Assembly: GCA_921293015.1 (NCBI GenBank)
Contig: OV121091.1
Location: forward strand, 40,842,839 to 40,906,838
DNA: 64,000 bases
Source of the DNA: Phorcus lineatus
Lineage: Eukaryota > Mollusca > Gastropoda > Trochida > Trochidae
Direction: 5' to 3'
Shown: in pieces, positions 44,316 to 54,443 of the stretch
How positions within the stretch are numbered: position 1 is the stretch's first letter
Layout of the letters: each line of letters starts with the position of its first letter
Position numbers and translations under genes: made by a program
Notes under the pieces: model-generated
Told to the model about the DNA's origin: nothing
The model's input: only the letters and a program-made list of their open reading frames with translations
The model's database searches: none

Positions 44316-44745
44316 TTAAAGGGACCATTCGAGCGGCTTTCATCCGCCATCTTGAAATGTTAGCATTGTGAGAAATCAAATGTGCTGTATTTTGCTAATT
44401 CATTGAAAAAATTAAGAAATAACTAATAGATTGATAGAAGAGGGGCATATTTACAAATAATTCATAATAAAAGTTGTCAGTTACGACAATGTTTTGTCGT
44501 AGTAATGCATTCCACATTGGTAGCTCCGATGATTGGCTTCATTTCACGAAGTTTTTCTTTTTTGATCGATACACTTTATTCTTTGTCAAATTGTGAAATC
44601 TTGAACAACTGAAATGTTAAACTCATGTACAAAGTTGACATTAAGTGTGAATAGAATCATGTAAAAATCATATATTTTTGTTAACAGGAAAGTCCTCCTG
44701 AATTTCGTTTCCACAAAAAATACCCCGCTCGAATGGTCCCTTTAA
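44316..44745. mobile_element. T2/Kolobok-type MITE
   Basis: 430 bp bounded by TTAAAGGGACCATTCGAGCG and its perfect reverse complement. The ends fit the TTAAAGGRR terminus and TTAA target duplication described for T2-type MITEs of the Kolobok superfamily. The interior has no ORF of element origin. It starts with the same TTAAAG as the elements at 20221 and 50720 but is otherwise a different family. Confidence 0.85.
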
Positions 44746-46096
44746 TCTTTTGTTGGACAGTATTTGTATGTTTTTTTATTATATTAGATGGGTAATGAAA
44801 TAAAGTACTGACTACCTTCGGCAATAGAGCTGCAATATTTCACATATTTCCCTCTACATCATCACAGCTAACAACATAGTTCAACAAAGTACTGCCATAA
44901 CCAGACACATTACCTAAAATTAGAGTTACCTCCCTTGTGTCATGCTTCGGTCACTGATTGTAGGCTTGTAATGCTTTATGAATCCTTGGTGTCATATGCA
45001 TTTGACAAGAACATGTTTTATAAATTCGGCACCATGAAATGAAGTTGTAATTAACATATCTTCCTTGCATATTTAAAAATTTCACACGTAGCCGTTTACA
45101 GCTAACCAAGTTTGTCGGTTTTGTGCAAGTACTGCAAGTTGCAACTTCTTATTTCTGACTTGCCATTTTGGAGGCTTTATCACAACTTCTAGACTACTGT
45201 TATCATTGGCATCACATATCGTATCGTTGTCAGCAAAGAGCATTCTTTGCTTCGAATTCACGCTTTAGGTAAGGTAAGGCTATGCAAAATATTAATGAAA
45301 AACGACTATCAACGAGCATTTGGTCATCGTTTGAATTTCTTGATAAAAAATGACAAGTCTGGTTTAAACTGTATGCGTCGTGATTTTTCCTGTTCATTAC
45401 GATATATTTCATAAAACTTGGCCAAAATTCATTCAACTCGTTACTGTTTTGTTATGTCTTATGTGACACTATATTCAAAAGAATTATTGTGAACATAATC
45501 AATTGGGTATGTATATTTCTTTTGAATTTAAAATAACCCTCCTATCAAGCTATGGTTTGTGGAACATTCCCGTTTATACATCTATTTTATTAGGACATAA
45601 TTATTACATAACCAGGTTGAAAAATGTTTATAATGGTGTAAAACAAGTAAAGGACAGTGTAAAACAAGTAAAGGACAGTGCCATTTTAATATTTTTTTGA
45701 CACTTCTATATACAATAAACTAGTCATCATGTCGTTGGACATGATAGATTTTATGCCAAGAACTGTGCGTTTTGACGACTGTCACCAGTATTATTTTAGA
45801 GAAACATTTATTCATGAAACGTAAATGTCAAATACTGTGTACATCCAGACTATATGACGTTTATACTGAATGCTTTTATTGAATTTCAAAATGTAAGCAC
45901 TTGCTACTAGTGCAACAAGGTCATTACACCTCTGAGTGAAATAAAAATGGTATTCTACTCAGTGAAATGATGCAACACTCATGATGTCGTCTGTGACTTC
46001 AAGAAACAACTGAATAACCTCATGCAATGGCCACGCTATAGAAGCGATTTAGCGGCAGTTCCATTCATATAGTTATTTGCAAGGTTTTTTGGAAAC

Positions 46097-46275
46097 ATGA
46101 TAAATGGAACATTTGACGTTTCTCGTCAAATACCATGTTTATCTCATCTTGTGAAGTAGAAAATCATAAATTTAAACTTGTGGCTGCGCAACTCGTAAAA
46201 ATATGAATTTCTACTACACGAGATGAGATAAACATTGTATTCGACGAGAAAAGTCAAATATCCTCTATTTATCCA
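46097..46275. mobile_element. Foldback (hairpin) element
   Basis: Left arm ataaatggaacatttgacgt...tttatctcatcttgtgaagt pairs with right arm ctacacgagatgagataaac...gtcaaatatcctctatttat. Arms are about 70 bp with scattered mismatches and a spacer of about 35 bp. Non-coding; transposon class uncertain. Confidence 0.65.
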
Positions 46276-46449
46276 TATAAAACATATAATATTTGTTTCT
46301 TTTTCAGTAAAACATCATCAATAGAAAATGCGGAGAGACTTACTATTCAGGACGAACTTCAGCTTCAGCTCATTGTTCCATGTACAGTTTATGATAACTC
46401 TGTTTCTTCCTCTGATCCGTATCATATCTACCTCTAATCAAACAACTTC

Positions 46450-48310
46450 TGAAGAAGATTCAAGATTGAGATAGGAAATGTTACTATAATACTTGATGCT
46501 GATACTGACAGTGCCAAAATAAAGTAATAGACTGGTTAGATCAGTAAGAAAAATTGCTGATTTTGTTTGACAATTGTTACAATGACTAAGAAATATTCTA
46601 GATTGAGATTGATAATGTGACTCTTGATGACATACATGGCATATTACCCGATTTCGGCGGGTTTACCCGATTTCAGGCCGCCTAACCCGCGTACCCGATC
46701 GGGTATGGAAAAAACCCGATTTCAAGAAGTGCTAAGAATGAATTTTCTAAGGCTGTGTTACCTATTTTAATTCTTCGATTTGATAAAATTTCAAACTTAT
46801 CAATATTTTTTAGTCGAAATTAAAACAAATATTTGTCAGAATACGATCGCAAGAGCACGTTGTTATTGTACATCGGTGATTCGAGAATTAATTATCGAGT
46901 AGTTTTTATTTCTATAGGATAGCTGAAGCTCGATGAATTACGTTTAAGTTAATGATAAGATTTTACAATATCATTAAAATAGACTAATAAAGATCGACAA
47001 CATACCTCTTAAACTTCAAAAGATTTAATAATCGCACGAATTACCGAAAATGAACGTTGAAGTCGTGAACATTATCTTACAGGAGCTATAAAAAGGAAAC
47101 ACCGTTTGGAAAATCAATGCCTTTTCTTAACGACAAATAACATTGGAATTATGCTTTCGTGTCCATGATTTTCTTTACGATTGTCTTTTTTCGAGTTATA
47201 TATAAATAAATAAAAGTATTTATTGTATTTTTCATTATTTTAATATTATACGAATAACTGTTAAACAGATTATGATTTATTTTACATTTTTTTGTTGTAC
47301 CGGTAATATGTTGCTATGAAATTATCACGACCACGTGTTTCGACCAACTTGCAAAGTTTACTTCGGCAGTCCGGAGTCGTATTTTCGTACATAGTTTTAA
47401 AAACACGATCTAATTCATGTTTTTAGGAAGAATATTTGTAAACAAAACATATGATCGATGTTTTAATGAGGCAGGTACGATTAAACTATTTGAAATTTCG
47501 GTTAAATTTACGTGAAGTAAACGCGCTTATTCATTCAAGCACTGTCGATAAACCGCCGTTCATCAACACTTCTATTATTGCAAGAAGTGCATTTGTAAAC
47601 AACGTCCTCTCATCGATCCGGTAATAATTACAAACGATCTGTAATTTTTAAATTTCAATGTGACGATCACAGAGTTGGATCTTACTCAATTAAAATTCAA
47701 TTAACTGTAAATTATTTTGATGTCAGATTTAAGTGATAATTCAATCTAAGTTGATAAAGATAATAATAACTTATTGAGATCCTGTTTAAAAGACTTGTAT
47801 TATGATTTATGTTAGAAAAAACTATCTGGATTCTTATAGATTTATATGTCACAACATAAAGTTATTTTTCAAATAAAACATAGTAATTTATGGTTTATAT
47901 TTGTAATAAGCTAGTACAAAAATTCCTGCAATGAGGTTTGAAATATCTAAATATCATTAGATGTTATCTTGAAAAATTATCTGTTAAACAATGAGTTGTT
48001 ATTTTTAAATACGATAAATCACATGTTTTGCAAAAAAAAGAAAACCCCCATTTCAGACCCTAAAAACCCCCATTGAGAAAGAAAAACCCCCATTTCAGTC
48101 CCTAAAAACCCCCATCGCCTCTGTTTGATTATGCCATGTATGTGATGATGATGCTGCCATGACAAGATTCAGTTAACTAATGATGAAAAACTACTGGTTC
48201 TGTTACACATCTAGTGGATACAGCCTCAAAGAAGATTCAAGATTGAAGATGAGAAATGTGACAAATACATGATTATGATGTGAGAGTGACAAAATTCAGT
48301 TGACTTATGA
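46450..48310. repeat. Three diverged ~137-bp repeat units, middle one interrupted
   Basis: Units begin near 46450 (gaagaagattcaagattgag), 46587 (aagaaatattctagattgag) and 48232 (aagaagattcaagattgaag). Each continues with 'gatRRgaaatgtgac' and later 'tgacaRRattcagttgact'. Unit spacing is 137 bp between the first two. Between the second and third it is 1,645 bp, which is 137 plus the length of the element at 46630-48143. Confidence 0.65.
46630..48143. mobile_element. 1.5-kb TIR element carrying C-rich arrays (unclassified)
   Basis: Perfect 14-bp inverted ends ACATACATGGCATA (46630-46643) and TATGCCATGTATGT (48130-48143), inserted within a repeat unit. The left end holds ACCCGATTT-type repeats and cccgatcggg. 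The right end (48040-48118) holds four spaced CCCCC blocks (aaaacccccatttcagaccc twice in variant form) whose complement could form a G-quadruplex. The 1.3-kb AT-rich interior has no ORF. Likely a non-autonomous DNA element; TSD ambiguous (GATG or TGATGA in a repeat context). Confidence 0.6.
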
Positions 48311-48725
48311 TAACGTCAGTGAGCTGAAGGACTGTGATTACATATTTCGTCTGACGGTGATGGAAACCAAGCCAATGGCAGGATCAGGATTTTTAGGAAA
48401 ATTGAAAGTGATAGTTGGAACAATAAATGACTTCAGGTCTGATATGCTGTTGAATTTGATTGTTCGTAGAACTAATGAATTCCCTTTTCCAGCCTTAATT
48501 TGTAAACAACATTAGACTTGAGTGTCATTCATCAAGATATTGATAAAGTTATATTGATACACCATTTGTAATAAGTTTAGGTATTGTAACAAGTTTATGC
48601 ATTTGTAATCAGCTCAAGTATTGTTCAAGTATAAGCTTTGGTATTGATACCTTACTGTGTGAAGGTATTGATACACCTTTTGTAACAAGTTCAGATATTC
48701 AGATACCATTTGTAATAAGTTCAAC

Positions 48726-50336
48726 ATGGAGAAACCTGATCTTACATGCAAAGTCTGTGATAAACAGCTGAGTAGTCTGGCTATCTTCAAGAACCACATG
48801 GCCACCCATACTGGAGAGCAGAACTACGTCTGTCAGATGTGCGGCAAGACCTACATCACCATCAACACTCTCAAGCAACACCTGAGAACCCACACAGGAG
48901 AGAAGCTGCAGTCCAAGGAGAAACCATATGAATGTGAGATATGTCACAAATTCTTCTTCACAGCTTTAAACCTTCACAGGCACATGAGTATGAGACATAC
49001 ACTATTCAATTGTGATTTTTGCAAAGAAAAGTTTTTGACAAAGAAGGAGAAAAATGTTCACATGAAGAAACATGGCAATGTTTTCAAGTGTGAACTTTGC
49101 TGCACGACTCTGCAATCAAAGACCGAGTTGATGGATCATCAGAATATGCACAAAATTGAGACTGACTTTAAATGCAACAAGTGTGAAGTATACTTCAACT
49201 CTGAGGAGGTCTTGAAGAGCCATAAAAGAAGAGACAACCAGCAGAAACTTAACTGCCATAACTGTGGAAAGATGTTTCTCCAAAAACATGAACTATGTCT
49301 CCATATGCAGGTTCATGACAAGAGCCTCCTCAATTGTTATATCTGTGGGGAGTCCTTCATTTCTACTGGCTCTTTGAAGAAACATCTCAAGAGGCATGGA
49401 GAAGGTGATAACAATACCTTCGGAACTGTTGATGATAATTATCAAGAAGTGTCAGGTATGGGTGATGAAAACAGTAACTTAACTGGCTCCGGTGGTCAAG
49501 GGAAACATTCTACATCTAAAAATGGTGATTGCTATAGTGAAAGGTGCCCTGGAGATGATTGTTCTGAAGATCTGAATTCGGAGACAGATATGAGACAGGA
49601 GACAGTGTATGATATAGACCAACCTTTGTTGCACATTTGTGAAAGTTCAAGAAATATGAATTCAGAAAGTTTTGACATTAGAAAGACAACAGAAGTAGTC
49701 ATGAAAGATACCAAGAAGACTGATGTAATTGAAGTTCGAAACATGCTCCCAGATGAGAATGAGGACAACAGATTTGGGAATACAGAAAATAGGAATTCAG
49801 TATCTGGTGACAGAGGAAAGAGCACAGGATGTTTGATGGATGCTGAGGAGAACATGGAACAAGAAGATGCGGCCAGAAACATGGAGCAGTCAAATGATCC
49901 CTTGATGTCTTTAGTACCTGATTGCGAGGTTACTGGGAAAGAGTCTGTTAGAGTTTTGCCAGGTAGAGATGAGATTACATCATCAGTGGATGATACTCAT
50001 GATGGAAAACTTAGAATTGATGCAGGAGGAGGTTTAATGGAAAGAAGTGAAAAGATTGCCTCTGATAGGAGGACAAGTAATTGTGTCCCAAGTAAAATAT
50101 CTGGTTGGACAGTGGTAGAATTTGATGGAGATATGTTCAATGAAAATGACTGTCAAGTTGATGTAAGTGGAATTATTGACAATCTAGGTGATGACAATAT
50201 CACTCTTGAACATAATCAAGCATCTCAAAGACAACAAATGAAACAAAAGCCTAAATGGAAAAAAGTTAGAAAATTGAAGACATGTGCAAGAAGAAAAGAA
50301 GTATCAAGGAAGGGTCATAATAGTAGGCATATATAG
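48726..50336 (+). CDS. Zinc-finger ORF segment 1 (eight fingers plus acidic linker)
   Basis: 536 codons from ATG 48726. Eight C2H2 fingers occupy residues 7-223, from CKVCDKQLSSLAIFKNHMAT and CQMCGKTYITINTLKQHLRT to CYICGESFISTGSLKKHLKR. Only the first linkers are of the TGE(K/Q) type, and finger 7's second histidine region is atypical (HKRRDNQQ). The remaining 300 residues are Ser/Asp/Glu/Asn-rich and probably disordered. The frame ends at a TAG at 50334-50336, while the next fingers are read one frame over. This segment alone could make an eight-finger protein. Confidence 0.8.
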   Translation: MEKPDLTCKVCDKQLSSLAIFKNHMATHTGEQNYVCQMCGKTYITINTLKQHLRTHTGEKLQSKEKPYECEICHKFFFTALNLHRHMSMRHTLFNCDFCKEKFLTKKEKNVHMKKHGNVFKCELCCTTLQSKTELMDHQNMHKIETDFKCNKCEVYFNSEEVLKSHKRRDNQQKLNCHNCGKMFLQKHELCLHMQVHDKSLLNCYICGESFISTGSLKKHLKRHGEGDNNTFGTVDDNYQEVSGMGDENSNLTGSGGQGKHSTSKNGDCYSERCPGDDCSEDLNSETDMRQETVYDIDQPLLHICESSRNMNSESFDIRKTTEVVMKDTKKTDVIEVRNMLPDENEDNRFGNTENRNSVSGDRGKSTGCLMDAEENMEQEDAARNMEQSNDPLMSLVPDCEVTGKESVRVLPGRDEITSSVDDTHDGKLRIDAGGGLMERSEKIASDRRTSNCVPSKISGWTVVEFDGDMFNENDCQVDVSGIIDNLGDDNITLEHNQASQRQQMKQKPKWKKVRKLKTCARRKEVSRKGHNSRHI

Positions 50337-52878
50337 TAGGCAAAGAAAAAATTTCATGTTACAAAGAAAGTGTCACATATGTAAGAAAACATTTGAATCA
50401 CGTGCTAATTTATATTTTCATATGAAGGCACATAATAAGCATAAGACACCTAAATGCAAAATTTGCTCCAAAACTTTTCATTCTGCAAAAGTGCAAAAAA
50501 TCCTTTCATATGTTCATACAAAGAAAAGGCCCTTGAATTGTCTTGAATGTGGAAAAGGGTTCTTGTTTTCCTCTACCCTTGCTGCTCACAAGAAAAGTCA
50601 CTGGAATGAAAGGCTTCAGCGTTATGTAACAGAATATGAGACACTGGTGAAACAAGAAGTAGAAGAACTAGAACCTTACGTGGGGAGTAAAAACAGTATG
50701 TTCCTGAACATGCTCTCTGTTAAAGAGCCACTCAGTGATTTTCATAACACATTTTTTACCTTGGAAACGAACCTATATGTCATATGTGGTGACATAAAAT
50801 CAATACATTTTAACTTTTCTTGTCCAAAAGACATATAAATGACAAATACTGGTTTTCCATGAAAATCTAAAAACAGCCTTATAAATGCACAGAGGTGTAG
50901 ATATCACGTCCAATATACATGGATACTATTTATATAACTTAACAACCGCTATAAACTCCAAACTGCCCTCCTGGATGTTTTAAATAAGTCTCCAAAATTA
51001 CGTTTGACTGTTTGACGCGCGCCACTGTCCGGTTTTCGATCATAATTGCGACGTTCTACCTTCATATTGTCACTGTAAAAAAACCATTCAGCTTTAAAAT
51101 GTGTCTTTTTGGTAACAGTGGATACTTCGCGATCAAATGACACAACTGATTAAGTTTGGCATATATGACTCCAACAACTAACGGAGTGGCTCTTTAAAGT
51201 TGAGCTGGACAGAGTTGACACACCAAATTGTTTCGTGTGCGGTAAGTGTTACAAGACTTTCACGGAATTTGAACAATTAGTGGAACACAAAGCTGTTCAT
51301 GCAGTTGAAAACGTGAATCGTTCTCATATTTCCACAATGGATATTGAAACTAATCAATCTCTAAACTCAGAAAACAAGAAAAAACAAGGACGACCACGTA
51401 TCTATTCAAGAGATTCCAAGACAAGAGACAATAAGACAGACAATCCCTCATATTCATCCAGTAAGAAGAGACGAGGGCGACCACGCAAATATACTAAAGC
51501 AAGTCCAGTACATGGGAGAGAAAGATCCCTGGAACACATTGAAGTTCTTTGGGAGAATGGAGATTGTGATAATGTCAGTGCCTTTATATCTCAGAATTGT
51601 TCAGAAGCTACAAGTACATTCACTGGTTCAGTTCAAAGTGATCAGTTTGCTCAGGGCATTGAAAACTATCACACACAAAATTCAATAATGAAGAAAAAAA
51701 GAGAGAAGAGAAAATATCCTCAAGAATCTGGAATGAACAATACTCTGTCAAAGGAGAGTGAATCAATACAGGAATTTTATGCAGTTGATGATGATAGATA
51801 CCTCAGCACACTCTCCATTCAAAAGGATCATTCTCAGGGTTCTGTAGATGACCATGAAAATGGCCATTCTTTGACATCTAGTCGAAACAAGAAAAAAAGA
51901 GGACATCCGCCAAAGTTTCCAAGAAATTCAAAACTTGAAGCAAGACAAGAAAGTGAGGAGCCAGTTGAATCAAGATGGAACTGGTTTGAAACCATCCCTA
52001 ATCAGACGTTGTGTGATGTCTGTGGTGAAGACTTTTCATCAAGAGCTGAACTCCATATTCATGTGTCAAATGTTCATCCCATGAAGGTAATGTTAAAATG
52101 TTCTGAGTGTTCCCAGATTTTCTTTTCCAAAAGCCATCTTCATCTTCATAACAAATCTCACAAGAGACTGATGGATCTCGCATGTCTTGTTTGCCAGGAG
52201 AAACAACCATCTCGTGAAGCTTATACAAAGCATTTCAGGAGCCATGCAAATCAAAAGCTTTACTGTTGTGATATATGCTACTTTTATTTCAAAGATTTCA
52301 CAGCCTTGCAGATGCATGAGAGATCCCATGAACCAGGCAGAACATATTCCTGTTCCTTGTGTGACAAGATATTCAATTCTTGTGAACTTTACAAAAAGCA
52401 TTTACTTATTCACGGCAAAAAGGGAAAGCGTATTGCAGATGAAGTGAATTCTTATGATTCAAATGGTCTATCAGAGGCTGGAGGTGGGACATCTGGTAGC
52501 AAGACCAATGGAGAGGACTCATCTGCAAAAGGGGATAGTCTGTCAGTCAGTCAGACTTACTGTCAACATTGTGCGAGCTTCTTCAGAAGTAAACAGGAAC
52601 TTAACCAGCATATCTCTTCAACCCACCCAGAAAATTATTTCTCTGAATGTTCTAAATGTGATGAAATTTTCTTCAAGAAACAGCATGGGCTCCTGCACAA
52701 GGAGTATCATGACAAATTGGTAAGTTTTACTTGCCCTGTATGTGAAACCATGAACCCATCTGAGGAGAGACTTGATGAACATTTTGCTTCATGTGCTTCA
52801 AGGGTACAAAAACATACTATTGCTTTATTTGCTGCTACTACTTTCTCAAGAAAAAGAACCTGGAAGCTCATATGCTAA
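50278..52878 (+). CDS. Zinc-finger ORF segment 2 (AT-hooks, five-finger module A), split by MITE
   Basis: Open in one frame from 50278 to 50719 and again from 51198 to 52878. Removing the 474-bp insert joins GTT-AAA-GTT-GAG in frame. Fingers CHICKKTFESRANLYFHMKA, a degenerate one, and CLECGKGFLFSSTLAAHKKS lie left of the insert; CFVCGKCYKTFTEFEQLVEH starts right of it. Then come three GRPRK-like AT-hook candidates (51,385-51,500 and about 51,895-51,925), five fingers at 52012-52413, and the first three fingers of the next module from 52561. The frame stops at 52878 within a finger. Confidence 0.75.
50720..51197. mobile_element. TTAA-type MITE, copy 2, inserted in zinc-finger coding sequence
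   Basis: 478 bp with ends TTAAAGAGCCACTCAGTG and (A)CGGAGTGGCTCTTTAA, strongly similar to the copy at 20221-20697 along its whole length. The host TTAA belongs to codons GTT-AAA and is present on both sides, so the insert adds 474 bp (158 codons). It is a multiple of three but contains in-frame stops, the first at 50836-50838. No splice-like GT/AG at its borders. Confidence 0.92.
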
Positions 52879-53591
52879 CTCATGAACGAGAGAACCGCTT
52901 TGCCGGCTGCGACTGTAACAGGGTGTTTGCGTCATCGCGATCTGTACAGGAGCACCTTGCAACTCACAAACATGATAATGATGATGCTGAGATTTATATT
53001 GATGAAGCTGATGAAACTGCTGATGTCCCTGAAACAATGTCTAGCAGTCCTAAAACTCAAAAAGAGAAACCCAAGAGGATTGGAACACCTGCAACTGAAA
53101 CAAAAAAATGGAAAAAACCTGTGAAACGTGGATTGAAGTTAGAGACCCAGAAACTCCATGACAGTGAACATGAAAGTGATTTACTTCCATGTGATGTTTG
53201 TCCAAGGAAGTTCAACAACAGGAAGAATCTGATAGCACACCTGGTAGAATTTCATGACAGCAAAATCTATCATCCCTGTACAGAGTGCAATAAAGTCTTT
53301 CTCAAAATCTATCATCTGCTAATGCACAAGAATTACCATGAGAATATTCGTACAATCACATGCTTGGTCTGTGGCAAATGTTATCCCTCCCAAGCACAAC
53401 TCAGAGCGCATTTTGACAAGCACAAGCAGTATATGCTGTATTACTGTTCCATCTGCAACCACTACACTAGAGATAAAACAGGAATGAAAGCCCACATGAT
53501 AACACATACTGGAAAAAAGAGATTTTCCTGTCCTGAGTGTAATAAGACCTATTCTGACATAAGGTCCATCCGCAGACATCTGACTAAACAT
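52012..53591 (+). repeat. Five-finger cassette repeated three times
   Basis: Modules at 52012-52413, 52561-52966 and 53190-53591 (each about 405 bp) have the same order. Finger 1 has a four-residue H-x4-H spacing (HVSNVHP, HISSTHP, HLVEFHD). Finger 2 is CSECSQIFFSKSHLHLH / CSKCDEIFFKKQHGLLH / CTECNKVFLKIYHLLMH. Finger 3 is CLVCQEKQPS / CPVCETMNPS / CLVCGKCYPS. Finger 4 starts YCCDICYFYF / YYCFICCYYF / YYCSICNHYT. Finger 5 closes the module. This indicates internal segmental duplication of a whole cassette. Confidence 0.8.
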
Positions 53592-54443
53592 CCAATGACT
53601 GACAAAATTATTGACCATCTGGGAACGATGGAAATAAGAGAACTACATCAAAATAAAACCCCTTACCAACCTGTAAAGAAACTTATTACTAAAGCATTTG
53701 GATCTGAATACAGTGAAGTACGCAATATTTCTACAAAACAGAAGAAGGAATTGAGTTTAAGTAAACAAAAGGATAGAAATGACTCGAAATTAAAAGAAGA
53801 AGCAAAAGATTATGATGTAAGAATTGGAAGGGAATCTATAAGGAGGTCAACACAATATGGAATGGATATAATTGACAAAGAGATGCCCAGAAATGAGGAA
53901 AGTGTCCCAGGAGATGAAGAATTTCCTCAAGATGAAGACACAGTTGATGAGTTTTTCAATAATGATGAAGTAGCATCTCTTCAGGATGAATCTGACTCAG
54001 CACCTTTGCAAGTGCAAACCACAAATGCCAAAGAAACATCCAATGAGGATCTCCAGCATATAGATAATCAAACTACTGATCAACAAGTGCCAGTCATTGA
54101 ACATCAGGATAAGCACACTCCCGAAGAAACATTTCCCTGTGACACTAGCGGCAAGATCTTCCACAACAAGCACATGCTCAATGTTCATGCCCGATCCCAC
54201 TCCGGAATCCATCCTTTCAAGTGTAGTCACTGCTCAGCAACCTTCTTACAGCATAAACCTCTGGCTGACCATGTACATCAACATCAAAAGGCTGATAATG
54301 AAATGGGGGATGTGGGTGCTTCAGCAGATCTAGAAACTGTGGTGGGTGGCGGGGTTAATGAAAGTAGAGTTTTTGAAAAGAGAAATGATTCTGTAACTGA
54401 GGGTTTAGGTGATGTCAGAGATTCTGAAGGTGTGACTCTATAA
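52791..54443 (+). CDS. Zinc-finger ORF segment 3 (rest of module B, module C)
   Basis: Open frame carrying fingers CFICCYYFLKKKNLEAHMLT and CDCNRVFASSRSVQEHLATH (one residue short between cysteines), then the complete five-finger module C at 53190-53591 from CDVCPRKFNNRKNLIAHLVE to CPECNKTYSDIRSIRRHLTK. A charged linker follows, then two more fingers at 54139-54275; the first of these (CDTSGKIF) has lost its second zinc cysteine. It ends at TAA 54441-54443, and further fingers continue in another frame. Confidence 0.75.
   Translation: MCFKGTKTYYCFICCYYFLKKKNLEAHMLTHERENRFAGCDCNRVFASSRSVQEHLATHKHDNDDAEIYIDEADETADVPETMSSSPKTQKEKPKRIGTPATETKKWKKPVKRGLKLETQKLHDSEHESDLLPCDVCPRKFNNRKNLIAHLVEFHDSKIYHPCTECNKVFLKIYHLLMHKNYHENIRTITCLVCGKCYPSQAQLRAHFDKHKQYMLYYCSICNHYTRDKTGMKAHMITHTGKKRFSCPECNKTYSDIRSIRRHLTKHPMTDKIIDHLGTMEIRELHQNKTPYQPVKKLITKAFGSEYSEVRNISTKQKKELSLSKQKDRNDSKLKEEAKDYDVRIGRESIRRSTQYGMDIIDKEMPRNEESVPGDEEFPQDEDTVDEFFNNDEVASLQDESDSAPLQVQTTNAKETSNEDLQHIDNQTTDQQVPVIEHQDKHTPEETFPCDTSGKIFHNKHMLNVHARSHSGIHPFKCSHCSATFLQHKPLADHVHQHQKADNEMGDVGASADLETVVGGGVNESRVFEKRNDSVTEGLGDVRDSEGVTL

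Larger units (their letters stand above)
43792..48725. other. Intergenic spacer, HEXD to zinc-finger locus
   Basis: Sits 5' of both HEXD (minus) and the zinc-finger ORF (plus), so promoters of both should lie here, though I cannot point to core elements. Contents: a TTAA/T2-type MITE (44316-44745), a foldback (46097-46275), and a 137-bp-period repeat interrupted by a 1.5-kb TIR element (46450-48310). Just ahead of the ATG at 48726, degenerate copies of 'ttgtaataagttYaggtattg' fill 48,560-48,720. The open frame 48300-48515 is unrecognised. Confidence 0.6.

Noticed and set aside
46630-48143. Interior of the 1.5-kb element as a possible gene
   Set aside because: No open frame of useful length on either strand.
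52093-54230. Antisense open frames across the zinc-finger region
   Set aside because: They mirror the repetitive codon pattern of zinc-finger sequence on the plus strand.
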